NCBI RefSeq assembly: GCF_934202705.1
Contig: NZ_CAKPYE010000002.1
Location: forward strand, 62,001-126,000
Direction of reading: 5' to 3'
Origin: an uncultured Limosilactobacillus sp.
Lineage (GTDB): Bacteria; Bacillota; Bacilli; Lactobacillales; Lactobacillaceae
Length of the DNA: 64,000 bases
The notes beneath the pieces are model-generated. The model saw only the letters and a list, made by a program, of their open reading frames with translations, was not told the origin of the DNA and did not search any database. Made by a program: the position numbers and the translations under genes. Within the stretch, counting starts at the first letter, position 1, and each line of letters opens with the position of its first letter. Below are positions 51,880-59,971 of this stretch, in pieces.

Positions 51880-53061
51880 ATGCCAAAAATGAAAGCTAGT
51901 TTAAGCAAACAATTCAATCCTAATCTTACCCGAGTTCAACCAACTCCCATCCGCGTTTTCGATAACCAAGCAAGTCAGATCCCTGGGATTGTTAAATTAA
52001 CCCTTGGTGAACCGGACTTTAACGTCCCGACAGTTGCTAAGCAAGCGGCAATTAACAGTATTAATGATAATGATTCACACTATTCTGCTGGATCAGGAAC
52101 ACCAGCACTCCGTAAAGCAATTGCTCATTATCTCCAGAAACACTACCGACTTAATTATGATGCCGACACTGAGATTGCCGTGACGATTGGGGCCACCGAA
52201 GCCATTTACGCATCACTCTTTGCCATTATTAGTCAGGGTGACCAAGTGTTAATCCCGACACCAACTTTCCCGCTTTATGAAGCAGTTGTTAACCTTCTCG
52301 GCGGTGAAGCTATTAATATTGATACCAGTAATCATAATTTTGTTCTTACCCCAGGCATTTTAAAGGACGCCCTTCAACATCACCAAAACGTCAAAGCCAT
52401 TGTCCTGAACTATCCGTCAAACCCAACGGGTGTCACTTATTCTGCTGATCAACTAAAAGCGCTGGCGGATGTCTTAGCTGATACTAACCTTGTGGTAATC
52501 GCTGATGAGATTTACTCAGAATTGATCTACGGTGGTCACCATACCTCAATTGCTCAATTCATCCCTGACCAAACAATTGTCCTGAATGGGGCTTCTAAAT
52601 CTGGTGCAATGACCGGCTATCGAATTGGTTTTATGGCAGCGCCTGCTGAACTAATGAAGCGCCTTGGAATGGTCCACTCCATTATGATTACCTCTCCTTC
52701 TGACCCCGCAATGGCTGCGGCCGTACCAATTTTTGATAGCGATGAAGGTTACCAAGCAACCCTCAAAATGAAGGACGCTTATGAAAAGCGTCGTGACTTC
52801 CTGGTAAATGCCTTAAAAAAGCTTGGTTTTTCAGTGGCAACACCAAATGGTGCATTTTATGTTTTTGCTAAATTGCCTGCTGATCAAGGTACTGATGACG
52901 TTGCATTTGCCACAAAATTAGCAAAAGATGGTAAAGTCGCTGTCATTCCTGGTTCATATTTTGGTGCTGGCGGCGCTGGTTATCTCCGGATGAGTTACGC
53001 AACCAGTATGGACAATTTGCAACTTGCAGTTGAACGCATTCAAACAATGTTAAAGAAATAG
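51880..53061 (+). CDS. araT: class I/II PLP aminotransferase, aromatic type
   Basis: 393 residues, fold type I, subgroup I-gamma. Features are KLTLGEPDFNVP near the N-terminus, NYPSNPTGV, IADEIYSELIY, and the PLP Lys in NGASKSGAMTGYRIG (about 234-248), plus the C-terminal carboxylate-binding LRMSYATS. Likely transaminates aromatic amino acids to 2-keto acids; the aromatic leader peptide and adjacent hydroxyacid dehydrogenase support this, though PatA-type N-acetyl-diaminopimelate aminotransferases are close in sequence. AAAGGAGG precedes the ATG. First gene of a three-gene operon. Confidence 0.85.
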   Translation: MPKMKASLSKQFNPNLTRVQPTPIRVFDNQASQIPGIVKLTLGEPDFNVPTVAKQAAINSINDNDSHYSAGSGTPALRKAIAHYLQKHYRLNYDADTEIAVTIGATEAIYASLFAIISQGDQVLIPTPTFPLYEAVVNLLGGEAINIDTSNHNFVLTPGILKDALQHHQNVKAIVLNYPSNPTGVTYSADQLKALADVLADTNLVVIADEIYSELIYGGHHTSIAQFIPDQTIVLNGASKSGAMTGYRIGFMAAPAELMKRLGMVHSIMITSPSDPAMAAAVPIFDSDEGYQATLKMKDAYEKRRDFLVNALKKLGFSVATPNGAFYVFAKLPADQGTDDVAFATKLAKDGKVAVIPGSYFGAGGAGYLRMSYATSMDNLQLAVERIQTMLKK

Positions 53062-53074
53062 GAGGATTTTAATA

Positions 53075-54070
53075 ATGACCAAGATCTTAATGACTAGCGT
53101 TCGTCCAGACGAACAAAAAGCAATTAATGAGTTTGCTGAAAAACATCAGGTAGAAATAGTCACAACCGCGAAACCTTTCATTGACGACGAAGTAATTGCC
53201 ATGACGAAGGGAATCGATGGACTCGTTATCCAGCAGCACGCGAACGTTCCTGATAACGCATACGCCATTCTTCAGGCCAATGGGTTGAAGCAAATCAGTA
53301 CCCGAACCGCCGGCGTGGATACTATTAACGTACCACTGGCTCATCAACATGGTTTGAAGGTTACTAACGTCCCTGCTTATTCTCCAAGAAGTGTTGCTGA
53401 ACATGCTTTAATGCAAACCTTCCGTCTCCTCCGTAAATCGTATGCTTTTGATCACCGAGTCGCAGAAAATGACTATCGTTGGGCTGGCCTCCAGGCAATG
53501 GAAATTCATTCCGCTACCATTGGGATCATCGGTGTCGGGCGCATTGGCGGGACCCTTGCGAAACTATTAAAGGCACTTGATGCCCGTGTGCTTGGCTATG
53601 ATATCAACCCCCGAGAAGAAATGAACGGGATTGTCGAATACGTCTCCAAAGAAGAATTATTGAAGCAATCAGACGTGATCTCTCTCCATGTTGATCTGAA
53701 TGACAGTTCTAAAGGATTAATGACCAGCGATGACTTTAAATTAATGAAACCGACCGCAGGATTAGTAAATGCTAGTCGCGGGCCAGTAGTCGTCACGGCT
53801 GATTTAGTAACGGCCCTCCAGAATCATGAAATTGCCGCAGCCGCTTTAGACACCGTTGAAGGTGAAGAACATCTCTTCAATCAGGATCATCGCCAAGATG
53901 GTCTGGATGCATTACCACTCGTCAAACAATTACATGCGATGGACAACGTGATCCTAACTCCCCACATTGCTTTCTTTACCAATATCGCCGTTAAAAACAT
54001 GGTTGATATCTCGCTGACCGATGTTTTAACCATTCTTGCTGGTCAACCTTCACCACACGAATTTAATTAA
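53075..54070 (+). CDS. D-2-hydroxyacid dehydrogenase (D-LDH/HicDH family)
   Basis: 331 residues. NAD-binding motif GIIGVGRIGGTLAKLL (about 150-165), and catalytic Arg in NASRGPVV, Glu in VEGEE and His in LTPHIAFFT. It reduces 2-keto acids to D-2-hydroxy acids. Downstream of an aromatic aminotransferase, it likely gives D-phenyllactate, D-hydroxyphenyllactate or D-indolelactate while reoxidising NADH; a main D-lactate dehydrogenase role cannot be excluded. AGGAGG lies 8 bases upstream; 13 bases separate it from araT. Confidence 0.9.
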   Translation: MTKILMTSVRPDEQKAINEFAEKHQVEIVTTAKPFIDDEVIAMTKGIDGLVIQQHANVPDNAYAILQANGLKQISTRTAGVDTINVPLAHQHGLKVTNVPAYSPRSVAEHALMQTFRLLRKSYAFDHRVAENDYRWAGLQAMEIHSATIGIIGVGRIGGTLAKLLKALDARVLGYDINPREEMNGIVEYVSKEELLKQSDVISLHVDLNDSSKGLMTSDDFKLMKPTAGLVNASRGPVVVTADLVTALQNHEIAAAALDTVEGEEHLFNQDHRQDGLDALPLVKQLHAMDNVILTPHIAFFTNIAVKNMVDISLTDVLTILAGQPSPHEFN

Positions 54071-54089
54071 TTTTAAGGAGAGTTTTTAA

Positions 54090-55121
54090 ATGAAAGCCAA
54101 GCTCAAAGAATTAACGATGGCAACCTTAAATGGAAACGCCATTGCCATCGTCATTGCGCTAATTCCGAGTGCGCTCTTATCACAATTACTTCAGTTCTGT
54201 CCAATTAATTCCGTCACTACTGGCATCACTCATATGATTAACCTCGCCCAGGCTGCTTTTCCATTTATTGCCGCCTTTGCGGTTGGAATGATTTTAAAGT
54301 TCTCAACATTACAAGTTGGGTCAATGGCATTAGCTACGTTCGTTGCCGCAGGAAACGCGACCCCACAAAAAGCCGCCTTTTTGCTTAATGGTTCTGGAGT
54401 CATTCTTAATATCATGCTTACCACCTTCGTTGCCTCAATCGTGGTTATTCTGCTCGATCAATATCTAGGGCAATTCAAGATGATTTTAGAATCATTATTG
54501 GTGCTACTAATCGCTGGTGGAATTAGTTTACTCACCATGCCAATAATGGTGGTAATTCAAAATGCCATTGGCCAAGTCGTCCAAGCTGCAACAAGCATGT
54601 CACCACTACTAATGGGTGCTGTTCTCGGTATTATTTTTGGTGTCCTAATCGTTTCACCAATTTCATCCGTTGCAATTGCGATGGCAATCTCCCTTTCTGG
54701 CGTTGGTTCAGGAGCGGCCAATGCCGGGATCGTTGCCTGCTCATTCACACTTGCCTGGATGGGCGCTTCAGTCAACCCAATCGGGGGCACCCTTGCCCAT
54801 TTCTTGGGCTCACCAAAAATTCAAATGGCTAATATGTTAGAAAAGCCTAAGCTTTTTATCCCGGTCATTATCGCTTCAGGAATCTCTGGACTTTTTGCAA
54901 CCATCTTCAAAATGAACGGGACACCGTTCTCTGCAGGTTTTGGCTTTTCAGGATTGATTGGCCCCCTGACCGCTTATCAGCATTCTAGCGGTTCATTCCT
55001 GCTCTTAAGGATTATCCTCGTCTTTGTAGTAATTCCGGTCATTTGTGCTGGATTAATGAATTTCATCTTTGTGAAACGAACTTCATTCGTTCATCCAACT
55101 GATCTAAAATTAAATCTTTAA
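54090..55121 (+). CDS. EIIC-like membrane protein (PTS_EIIC_2 type)
   Basis: 343 residues with about nine to ten hydrophobic segments. The pattern of glycine-rich repeats (LSGVGSGAANAGIVACSFTLAWMGASVNPIGGTLAH) resembles the PF13303 group of EIIC-like proteins that stand alone without EIIA or EIIB. Substrates of that group are not established. The position as third gene of the aromatic operon suggests transport of an aromatic amino acid or of the 2-hydroxy acid product, rather than a sugar. AAGGAG precedes the ATG by 10 bases. Ends just before the parS-like site. Confidence 0.65.
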   Translation: MKAKLKELTMATLNGNAIAIVIALIPSALLSQLLQFCPINSVTTGITHMINLAQAAFPFIAAFAVGMILKFSTLQVGSMALATFVAAGNATPQKAAFLLNGSGVILNIMLTTFVASIVVILLDQYLGQFKMILESLLVLLIAGGISLLTMPIMVVIQNAIGQVVQAATSMSPLLMGAVLGIIFGVLIVSPISSVAIAMAISLSGVGSGAANAGIVACSFTLAWMGASVNPIGGTLAHFLGSPKIQMANMLEKPKLFIPVIIASGISGLFATIFKMNGTPFSAGFGFSGLIGPLTAYQHSSGSFLLLRIILVFVVIPVICAGLMNFIFVKRTSFVHPTDLKLNL

Positions 55122-55137
55122 TGTTTCACATGAAACA
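55122..55137. promoter_or_regulatory. parS-like site, one mismatch
   Basis: TGTTTCACATGAAACA differs from the consensus TGTTNCACGTGAAACA only at the central G. It overlaps the last codon and stop of the EIIC-like gene. Confidence 0.65.
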
Positions 55138-55138
55138 A

Positions 55139-55172
55139 AAAACGGGACCGCTTTTAGCGATCCCATTTTTTG
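55139..55172. terminator. bidirectional terminator of the araT operon
   Basis: CGGGACCGC, TTTT loop, AGCGATCCC with A and T runs on the two sides, between the EIIC-like gene and the convergent iron alcohol dehydrogenase. Confidence 0.85.
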
Positions 55173-55198
55173 TGTTATCAAGTAATTTTGTTTAGTCT

Positions 55199-56371
55199 TT
55201 AGTAAATACCATCATATGCCTTTTGGAAAAGCTTAACAACTTCTTCAACCGTTCCCTTCCGTGGGTTCGAGAAGGCGTTGCCGTCCTTCAAAGCATTCTT
55301 TGCCATTAATTCAAAGTCTTCCGGTTTGGCGCCAATTGCCTTAATGGAGTCAGGAATACCAATTGACTTAGCTAATTCACGCATCCCATCAATAGATTTG
55401 TGGGCTGCTTCCATTGTTGTCATTCCAGTCGTATCATACCCCATGATTTCTGCAAGCTTTGCAAAGCGGTCTGGGCATGCAATGATGTTCCATTCTTCAA
55501 CTACTGGTAGCATTAAAGCACAGCAAACACCATGCGGAGCATCATATTGACCACCAAGTTGGTGAGCCATTGCATGAACGTAACCTAAGTTAGCGTTGTT
55601 GAAGGCCATTCCGGCAAGCATTTCACCTTCAACCATCTTCGTCCGTGCTTCAACATTATGACCATTGGCAACTGCTTCTGGTAAGTATTGTTGAATGATC
55701 TGAATTGCCTTTTCACATTGACTATCGGTAATGTCATTATGATCGACTGAAACAAAAGGCTCAACCGCTTGAACATATGCATCTAAACCAGTAGCCGCAG
55801 TGGTTGCTTGTGGAATATCAAGCATTAGCATTGGATCATTGAATGATACTAATGGAATATTACGCCATGAAACAACTACAAACTTCAGATGAGTATCTTC
55901 ATTAGTAATTACCGCATGCCGGGTTAATTCAGAACCGGTTCCCGCAGTCGTGTTAACAGCCATCAATGGTGGTAATGGCTTGTCGAGCGTCTCAATTCCA
56001 GCAAGTTTTGTAATATCATCACCGTTGGTTAGGATAATCCCAATCCCCTTACCACAATCATGAGCAGAACCACCACCAACTGTGATAATACTGTCACATC
56101 CTTCATCCAGGTAAATTTGCTTACCCTTTTTAATATCACGAATCTTAGGGTTTTCTTCCGCCCCATCAAAGATGACGTAATCAACGCCCGCCTTTTGAAG
56201 GGAAGTAACAGTCTGATCTACTGGTCCATTTTCAATCTTGCCAATGTGACCACCAGTAACCACTAGTACCTTGTGCATTCCAAGCATCTTTGCCCGATCA
56301 CCAATTTTAGCTATTACCCCTGGTCCAAAGAAGTTAACACTTGGCATTAAGAAATCAAATTGTCTTTCCAT
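55199..56371 (-). CDS. iron-containing alcohol dehydrogenase, 1,3-propanediol dehydrogenase type
   Basis: 390 residues, group III Fe-dependent family. GGGSAHDCGKGIG binds the cofactor; metal ligands lie in LDAYVQAVEPF, HAMAHQLGGQYDAPHG and the Asp before. The sequence (start MERQFDFLMPSVNFFGPGVI) strongly recalls the L. reuteri 1,3-propanediol dehydrogenase, which reduces 3-hydroxypropionaldehyde while oxidising NADH. Start ATG 56371 has GGAGG 8 bases upstream. No glycerol dehydratase genes are in this window, so a general aldehyde reductase or lactaldehyde reductase is possible. Transcribed alone. Confidence 0.85.
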   Translation of the reverse strand: MERQFDFLMPSVNFFGPGVIAKIGDRAKMLGMHKVLVVTGGHIGKIENGPVDQTVTSLQKAGVDYVIFDGAEENPKIRDIKKGKQIYLDEGCDSIITVGGGSAHDCGKGIGIILTNGDDITKLAGIETLDKPLPPLMAVNTTAGTGSELTRHAVITNEDTHLKFVVVSWRNIPLVSFNDPMLMLDIPQATTAATGLDAYVQAVEPFVSVDHNDITDSQCEKAIQIIQQYLPEAVANGHNVEARTKMVEGEMLAGMAFNNANLGYVHAMAHQLGGQYDAPHGVCCALMLPVVEEWNIIACPDRFAKLAEIMGYDTTGMTTMEAAHKSIDGMRELAKSIGIPDSIKAIGAKPEDFELMAKNALKDGNAFSNPRKGTVEEVVKLFQKAYDGIY

Positions 56372-56482
56372 GCTGATTGCCTCCAAATAAATTCATTACA
56401 ATATTGATTGTAGTACCAACTTTGTGAAAATCAACACAAATCAGTCAAGATAAAACACTTTACTTAATTTGTACCAGACAAA

Positions 56483-56520
56483 AAGCTCCCCAAATTGCCT
56501 TCATAATCAATTTGAGGAAT
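56483..56520 (-). terminator. terminator downstream of rlmH
   Basis: CCTCAAATTG, loop, CAATTTGGGGAGC then TTTTTG on the minus strand. It follows the LPxTG remnant. Confidence 0.78.
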
Positions 56521-56570
56521 TTACTAAGAGTTTGTTCACTTTTGATTTAAGGGAGAATAATAACCTGAAC

Positions 56571-56705
56571 CTAGCTCTTTACTTTTCGTTTTTTGAACCA
56601 AAGACCAAGTAATGATAAGTCAGCAAGTCCCAGCAGCGAAGCTACTGTTGCGGATTCGCTGCTAGTTTGCGATAAGATGCCGTTACCTTTCTTGTCATCA
56701 GCCGA
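56571..56705 (-). pseudogene. remnant of an LPxTG-type surface protein C-terminus
   Basis: An open stretch of 44 codons with no usable start, just past the rlmH stop and in another frame. It reads SADDKKGNGILSQTSSESAT, then a hydrophobic span VASLLGLADLSLLGLWF and a basic tail KKRKVKS and stop. This is the layout of a sortase signal; LSQTS replaces LPxTG, with Pro and Gly both changed to Ser. The body of the protein is missing, so this is a decayed leftover. The rest of 56387-56570 shows only the terminator and the alcohol dehydrogenase promoter area. Confidence 0.7.
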
Positions 56706-56712
56706 TTACTAC

Positions 56713-57192
56713 CTATTTATGATAAGGAAGCCCATTAATAATCGTAAAAGCACGGTATATCTGTTCAGTAAGCACCAGTCGCATTAACTTGTGCGGTAAC
56801 GTAAATCTGCCAAACGAAATTTCAGCATTCGCGCGTTGTAAAACCGCTGGACTTAAACCAAGTGACCCGCCAATTACAAACGTAATGTCACTGTGGCCAT
56901 ACGTCGCAAGTTGATTAATTTCTTTCGCAAACGCTTCAGAAGTTCGCTCTTTTCCTTGTATTGCTAATGCAAAAACATACTCACGATCCTTAATTTTGTT
57001 TAAAATCCGCTCGCCTTCCTTCGCCATGACTTCATCCATTTCATTTTGGCTCAAAGATTCCGGAGCCGGTTTATCTGAGACTTCAACAATTTTAAATTTA
57101 CAAAATCGACCTAGTCGCTTTTGATATTCTGCAATCCCATCTTTAAAATACTTTTCCTTGACCTTACCAACACCGATAATCTTAATATTCAT
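56713..57192 (-). CDS. rlmH: 23S rRNA pseudouridine-1915 N3-methyltransferase RlmH
   Basis: 159 residues, the exact family length, from ATG 57192 (MNIKIIGVGKVKEKYFKDG). SPOUT knot motif FVIGGSLGLSPAVL binds S-adenosylmethionine, and the C-terminal LPHKLMRLVLTEQIYRAFTIINGLPYHK is the strongly conserved RlmH signature. It methylates pseudouridine 1915 in helix 69 of 23S rRNA. The six-codon longer frame has no binding site. Located between the DnaA-box cluster and the surface protein remnant. Confidence 0.95.
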   Translation of the reverse strand: MNIKIIGVGKVKEKYFKDGIAEYQKRLGRFCKFKIVEVSDKPAPESLSQNEMDEVMAKEGERILNKIKDREYVFALAIQGKERTSEAFAKEINQLATYGHSDITFVIGGSLGLSPAVLQRANAEISFGRFTLPHKLMRLVLTEQIYRAFTIINGLPYHK

Positions 57193-57233
57193 CTTGCACC
57201 AATTCCTCATTTTTTTATTTTATTGTAACATCA

Positions 57234-57542
57234 TGTGAATAACTGCCACTTTTCAACAATTTTTCCACAAGTTATCAACAAGTAGACGTGGATAACTTAT
57301 GACGTTCGGTCTTTTTATTTTGGTCTACGCGTTATGAGCAAGCTTATTTATCCACATTGTTAACAAAAACAATCGTTCGCTATAACATCCGTCATCCCTT
57401 ATCTAACATAGGTTTTCGCCACATTCATTAATATTTAATCCACTTATTAACAGTTGTGGACAAAATCTGTGGATAACTTTTTACACAACCATAAATGCCA
57501 TTAAACCAACTATCAACAGGCTGTGGATAATTATGTGGATAA
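57234..57542. promoter_or_regulatory. DnaA-box cluster between htrA and rlmH
   Basis: Four exact 9-mers TTATCCACA/TGTGGATAA at 57348, 57468, 57522 and 57534, plus one-mismatch boxes at 57234 (TGTGAATAA), 57261, 57272, 57287 and 57455, on both strands. The gap 57193-57767 holds no gene; a perfect hairpin GTCAAGG/CCTTGAC is at 57671-57690. A DnaA-box cluster beside rlmH (yydA) is also known in B. subtilis. Confidence 0.88.
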
Positions 57543-57716
57543 CTTTTCCACCGTTACCAAGTTTCCACCAATTTATCAAAAATAGTTCGTAAATATTTTG
57601 GTTTTACAATTAATCAGCTTTTTTAATGTCAAGGATTCTTTCAATAACGAACAATTTTCTATTAGCACGCGTCAAGGTTCTTGCCTTGACAGCCTTTATT
57701 AACAACATAAAAAAAA

Positions 57717-57752
57717 GCGTGACAGTCGTCGTTAATGACTTCTGCCGCGCTC
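57717..57752 (-). terminator. terminator of htrA
   Basis: AGCGCGGCAGAAGTC, loop, GACGACTGTCACGCT followed by eight T on the minus strand. Confidence 0.82.
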
Positions 57753-57767
57753 GTTTGTGAATCTCTA

Positions 57768-59075
57768 CTAAAATCCATTATCATCATTGTCAGCTTGACC
57801 CTGTTGACCTTGTTGGTCCTGACTATCACTTTGCTGAGATGAGTCCGAATCAGAGCTATTACTTGAAGAACTATCACTTTCAGTCAGCTTGACGGTAACT
57901 GTGTGCGCTTTACCGTTCCGATAGAACGTCACTTTTGCAGACTGGCCGACCTTATACTTATACAATGCTGTTCGAAGTGAACTAACATCTGTGACGGCTT
58001 TATTACCAATCTTGGTGATAACATCATACTTCTTGATACCAGCTGCTTTAGCAGCTCCGTCATCTGTCGTGGTCATCACAACTGCACCCTTCGTCACCTT
58101 ACTTGGTAGTTTGAGCACTGAAGATTGTTGATCTTGTGAAACACTGCTGAGATCGATCAAACCAATCCCTAACGATGGTCGGGTAATCTTACCATTTTTT
58201 ACTAGTTGGTTGATAACCCGCACAACTTCATTACTTGGAATTGAGAAGCCCATTCCTTCAACATTGCTACCGTTAGTATCAGAAGCTAGCTTCATCGAAT
58301 TAATTCCGATAACCTGGCCAGCCATATTAATCAGAGGACCACCAGAATTACCAGAGTTAATTGCCGCATCAGTTTGGATAACGCTGGTTGCTGCCGCTCC
58401 TGATTTTGCCTTGATCGTCCGGTTCTTCGCTGAAATAATTCCTTTGGTAACCGTATTAGCATATTCGCTCCCCATTGGTGATCCGATTGCTAACACGTCT
58501 TGTCCAGCCGCAATATCATTAGAATTTCCAAATGAAGCAACTGATTTAACATTAGCAGAACTAATCCGTAGAACAGCTAAATCAGTAGTCGAATCAGTTC
58601 CAACAATCTTAGCGGAAACTTCTTTTCCGTTACTCATGATAACCTTTAAGGCATTAGAACCTGAAACCACGTGGTTATTAGTTACAATATACGCGGATCC
58701 GCCATCTTTTTTATAAATAACCCCTGAACCTTCACTAACCGTCTGTAGTTTACCAGAGTTCCCTTGATTGCCGCTTTGACCAAAGAGACTGTAGATGCTT
58801 CCTGACCCTTGACGATTCTGCTGGTTAATTACCGAAACAACCGAGTCCTTAACCGATTTATAGGCCTTCGTAGATTCGTTGTTCAGATTGGCTTTGTTTT
58901 TAGTGACAGATGTCCCACCAGCTTTATTTGAACCCGCTGGCGTTCTCATTGCAATTCGTTCACGAATTCCATTAACTAGGTTGCCAATTCCAAGTGAAAG
59001 TCCACCACCGATCAAACCGGCAATTAAACCAACTAGCGCAACTTTCACCCAAAATTTGTTATTTTTGTGTTGCAT
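57768..59075 (-). CDS. htrA: HtrA/DegP-type membrane-anchored serine protease
   Basis: 435 residues. One N-terminal membrane anchor (about 9-33), a low-complexity stretch, then trypsin-like domain with His135 (TNNHVVSG), Asp165 (TTDLAVLRI) and Ser244 (GNSGGPLI), one PDZ domain (about 305-400), and a Ser/Gln/Asp-rich tail. Quality control protease for exported proteins. AGGAGG precedes the ATG. Last gene of the wal cluster, 72 bases from walJ, with its own terminator. Confidence 0.95.
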   Translation of the reverse strand: MQHKNNKFWVKVALVGLIAGLIGGGLSLGIGNLVNGIRERIAMRTPAGSNKAGGTSVTKNKANLNNESTKAYKSVKDSVVSVINQQNRQGSGSIYSLFGQSGNQGNSGKLQTVSEGSGVIYKKDGGSAYIVTNNHVVSGSNALKVIMSNGKEVSAKIVGTDSTTDLAVLRISSANVKSVASFGNSNDIAAGQDVLAIGSPMGSEYANTVTKGIISAKNRTIKAKSGAAATSVIQTDAAINSGNSGGPLINMAGQVIGINSMKLASDTNGSNVEGMGFSIPSNEVVRVINQLVKNGKITRPSLGIGLIDLSSVSQDQQSSVLKLPSKVTKGAVVMTTTDDGAAKAAGIKKYDVITKIGNKAVTDVSSLRTALYKYKVGQSAKVTFYRNGKAHTVTVKLTESDSSSSNSSDSDSSQQSDSQDQQGQQGQADNDDNGF

Positions 59076-59147
59076 AGTGCATCCTCCTATTCAGTTTTTT
59101 ATTATAGAAACTAAATATGAAATAATTTTGAAATATCTATTGCCTTT

Positions 59148-59957
59148 TTATAACGTCATTAATTTGCTAGCTTGATCTTGGTTGGCATCATCTAAATGAA
59201 AATCATGATCAACGCCAAAATCCCGTTGTTCCAAGAAGGTTGCTACCGTTAAGTGAGCTAATGAACGGGTATTATTTTCTTGGCTCCGGTGACCAATCAT
59301 TACTTCTTTAGTATGCTGACCGATCACACTAGTTAAAGCTTCTGCACCGTCCTCATTCGAGAGGTGTCCTTCATCACCAAGGATTCGTTGCTTCAACGGC
59401 CAGGAATACTTTGTACCATTAATCAACATTTCGGTATCGTGGTTACATTCCATCAGATAGGCATCCGCATCGCGGATTGTCCCAGCCACTCGTTCAGAAA
59501 CATACCCAGTATCAGTCAAAATACAAAATGCTTTATTATCATGGTGGACCTGATAAAATTGTGGTTCTGCTGCATCATGGGAAACAGCGAAACTTTCGAC
59601 CTGCAAATCGCCAAAGTCCTTGACAGCTCCCGGAGCAATTAAATGCTTCTGTGCCAATGGGATCTTACCAACCTTATTGGCCATTGCGTGCCAGGTCCCA
59701 CGATTAGCATAAATATCTAGTCCATACCGTCGAGCCAGAACACCGACCCCATGACTATGGTCACTATGCTCATGAGTTACAAAGATTGCTTCGACATCTT
59801 TCAGTGAACGATTAATTTGCGCCATCCGCTGTTCAATTTGCTTTCCACTTAATCCTGCATCAATTAAAATGCGGTGATGAGCCGTTTCAATGTAGGTGGA
59901 ATTACCCTTACTTCCACTTGCTAAAATACTATAGTGTAAATTATCCGTTGCTGCCAC
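59148..59957 (-). CDS. walJ: MBL-fold hydrolase WalJ (YycJ)
   Basis: 269 residues. Metallo-beta-lactamase fold with the metal motif THEHSDHSHG, ILIDAGLSGKQIE before it and the later YLMECNHDTEML and GHLSNEDG. WalJ/YycJ is encoded with the WalRK system and affects coordination of cell division and replication, perhaps as a 5'-3' DNA exonuclease. Start is a GTG at 59957 (VAATDNLHY) with AAAGGA upstream. 14 bases separate it from yycI. Confidence 0.93.
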   Translation of the reverse strand: MAATDNLHYSILASGSKGNSTYIETAHHRILIDAGLSGKQIEQRMAQINRSLKDVEAIFVTHEHSDHSHGVGVLARRYGLDIYANRGTWHAMANKVGKIPLAQKHLIAPGAVKDFGDLQVESFAVSHDAAEPQFYQVHHDNKAFCILTDTGYVSERVAGTIRDADAYLMECNHDTEMLINGTKYSWPLKQRILGDEGHLSNEDGAEALTSVIGQHTKEVMIGHRSQENNTRSLAHLTVATFLEQRDFGVDHDFHLDDANQDQASKLMTL

Positions 59958-59971
59958 TGTTTGTCCTTTCC

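Noticed and set aside
57193..57767. Chromosomal oriC
   Set aside because: DnaA boxes are dense, but dnaA/dnaN are not adjacent and no clear AT-rich 13-mer array is seen; a titration or regulatory cluster is the safer reading.
58210..58716. Plus-strand ORF of 168 codons opposite htrA
   Set aside because: Lies entirely over the conserved protease domain; composition is that of a complementary-strand artefact.
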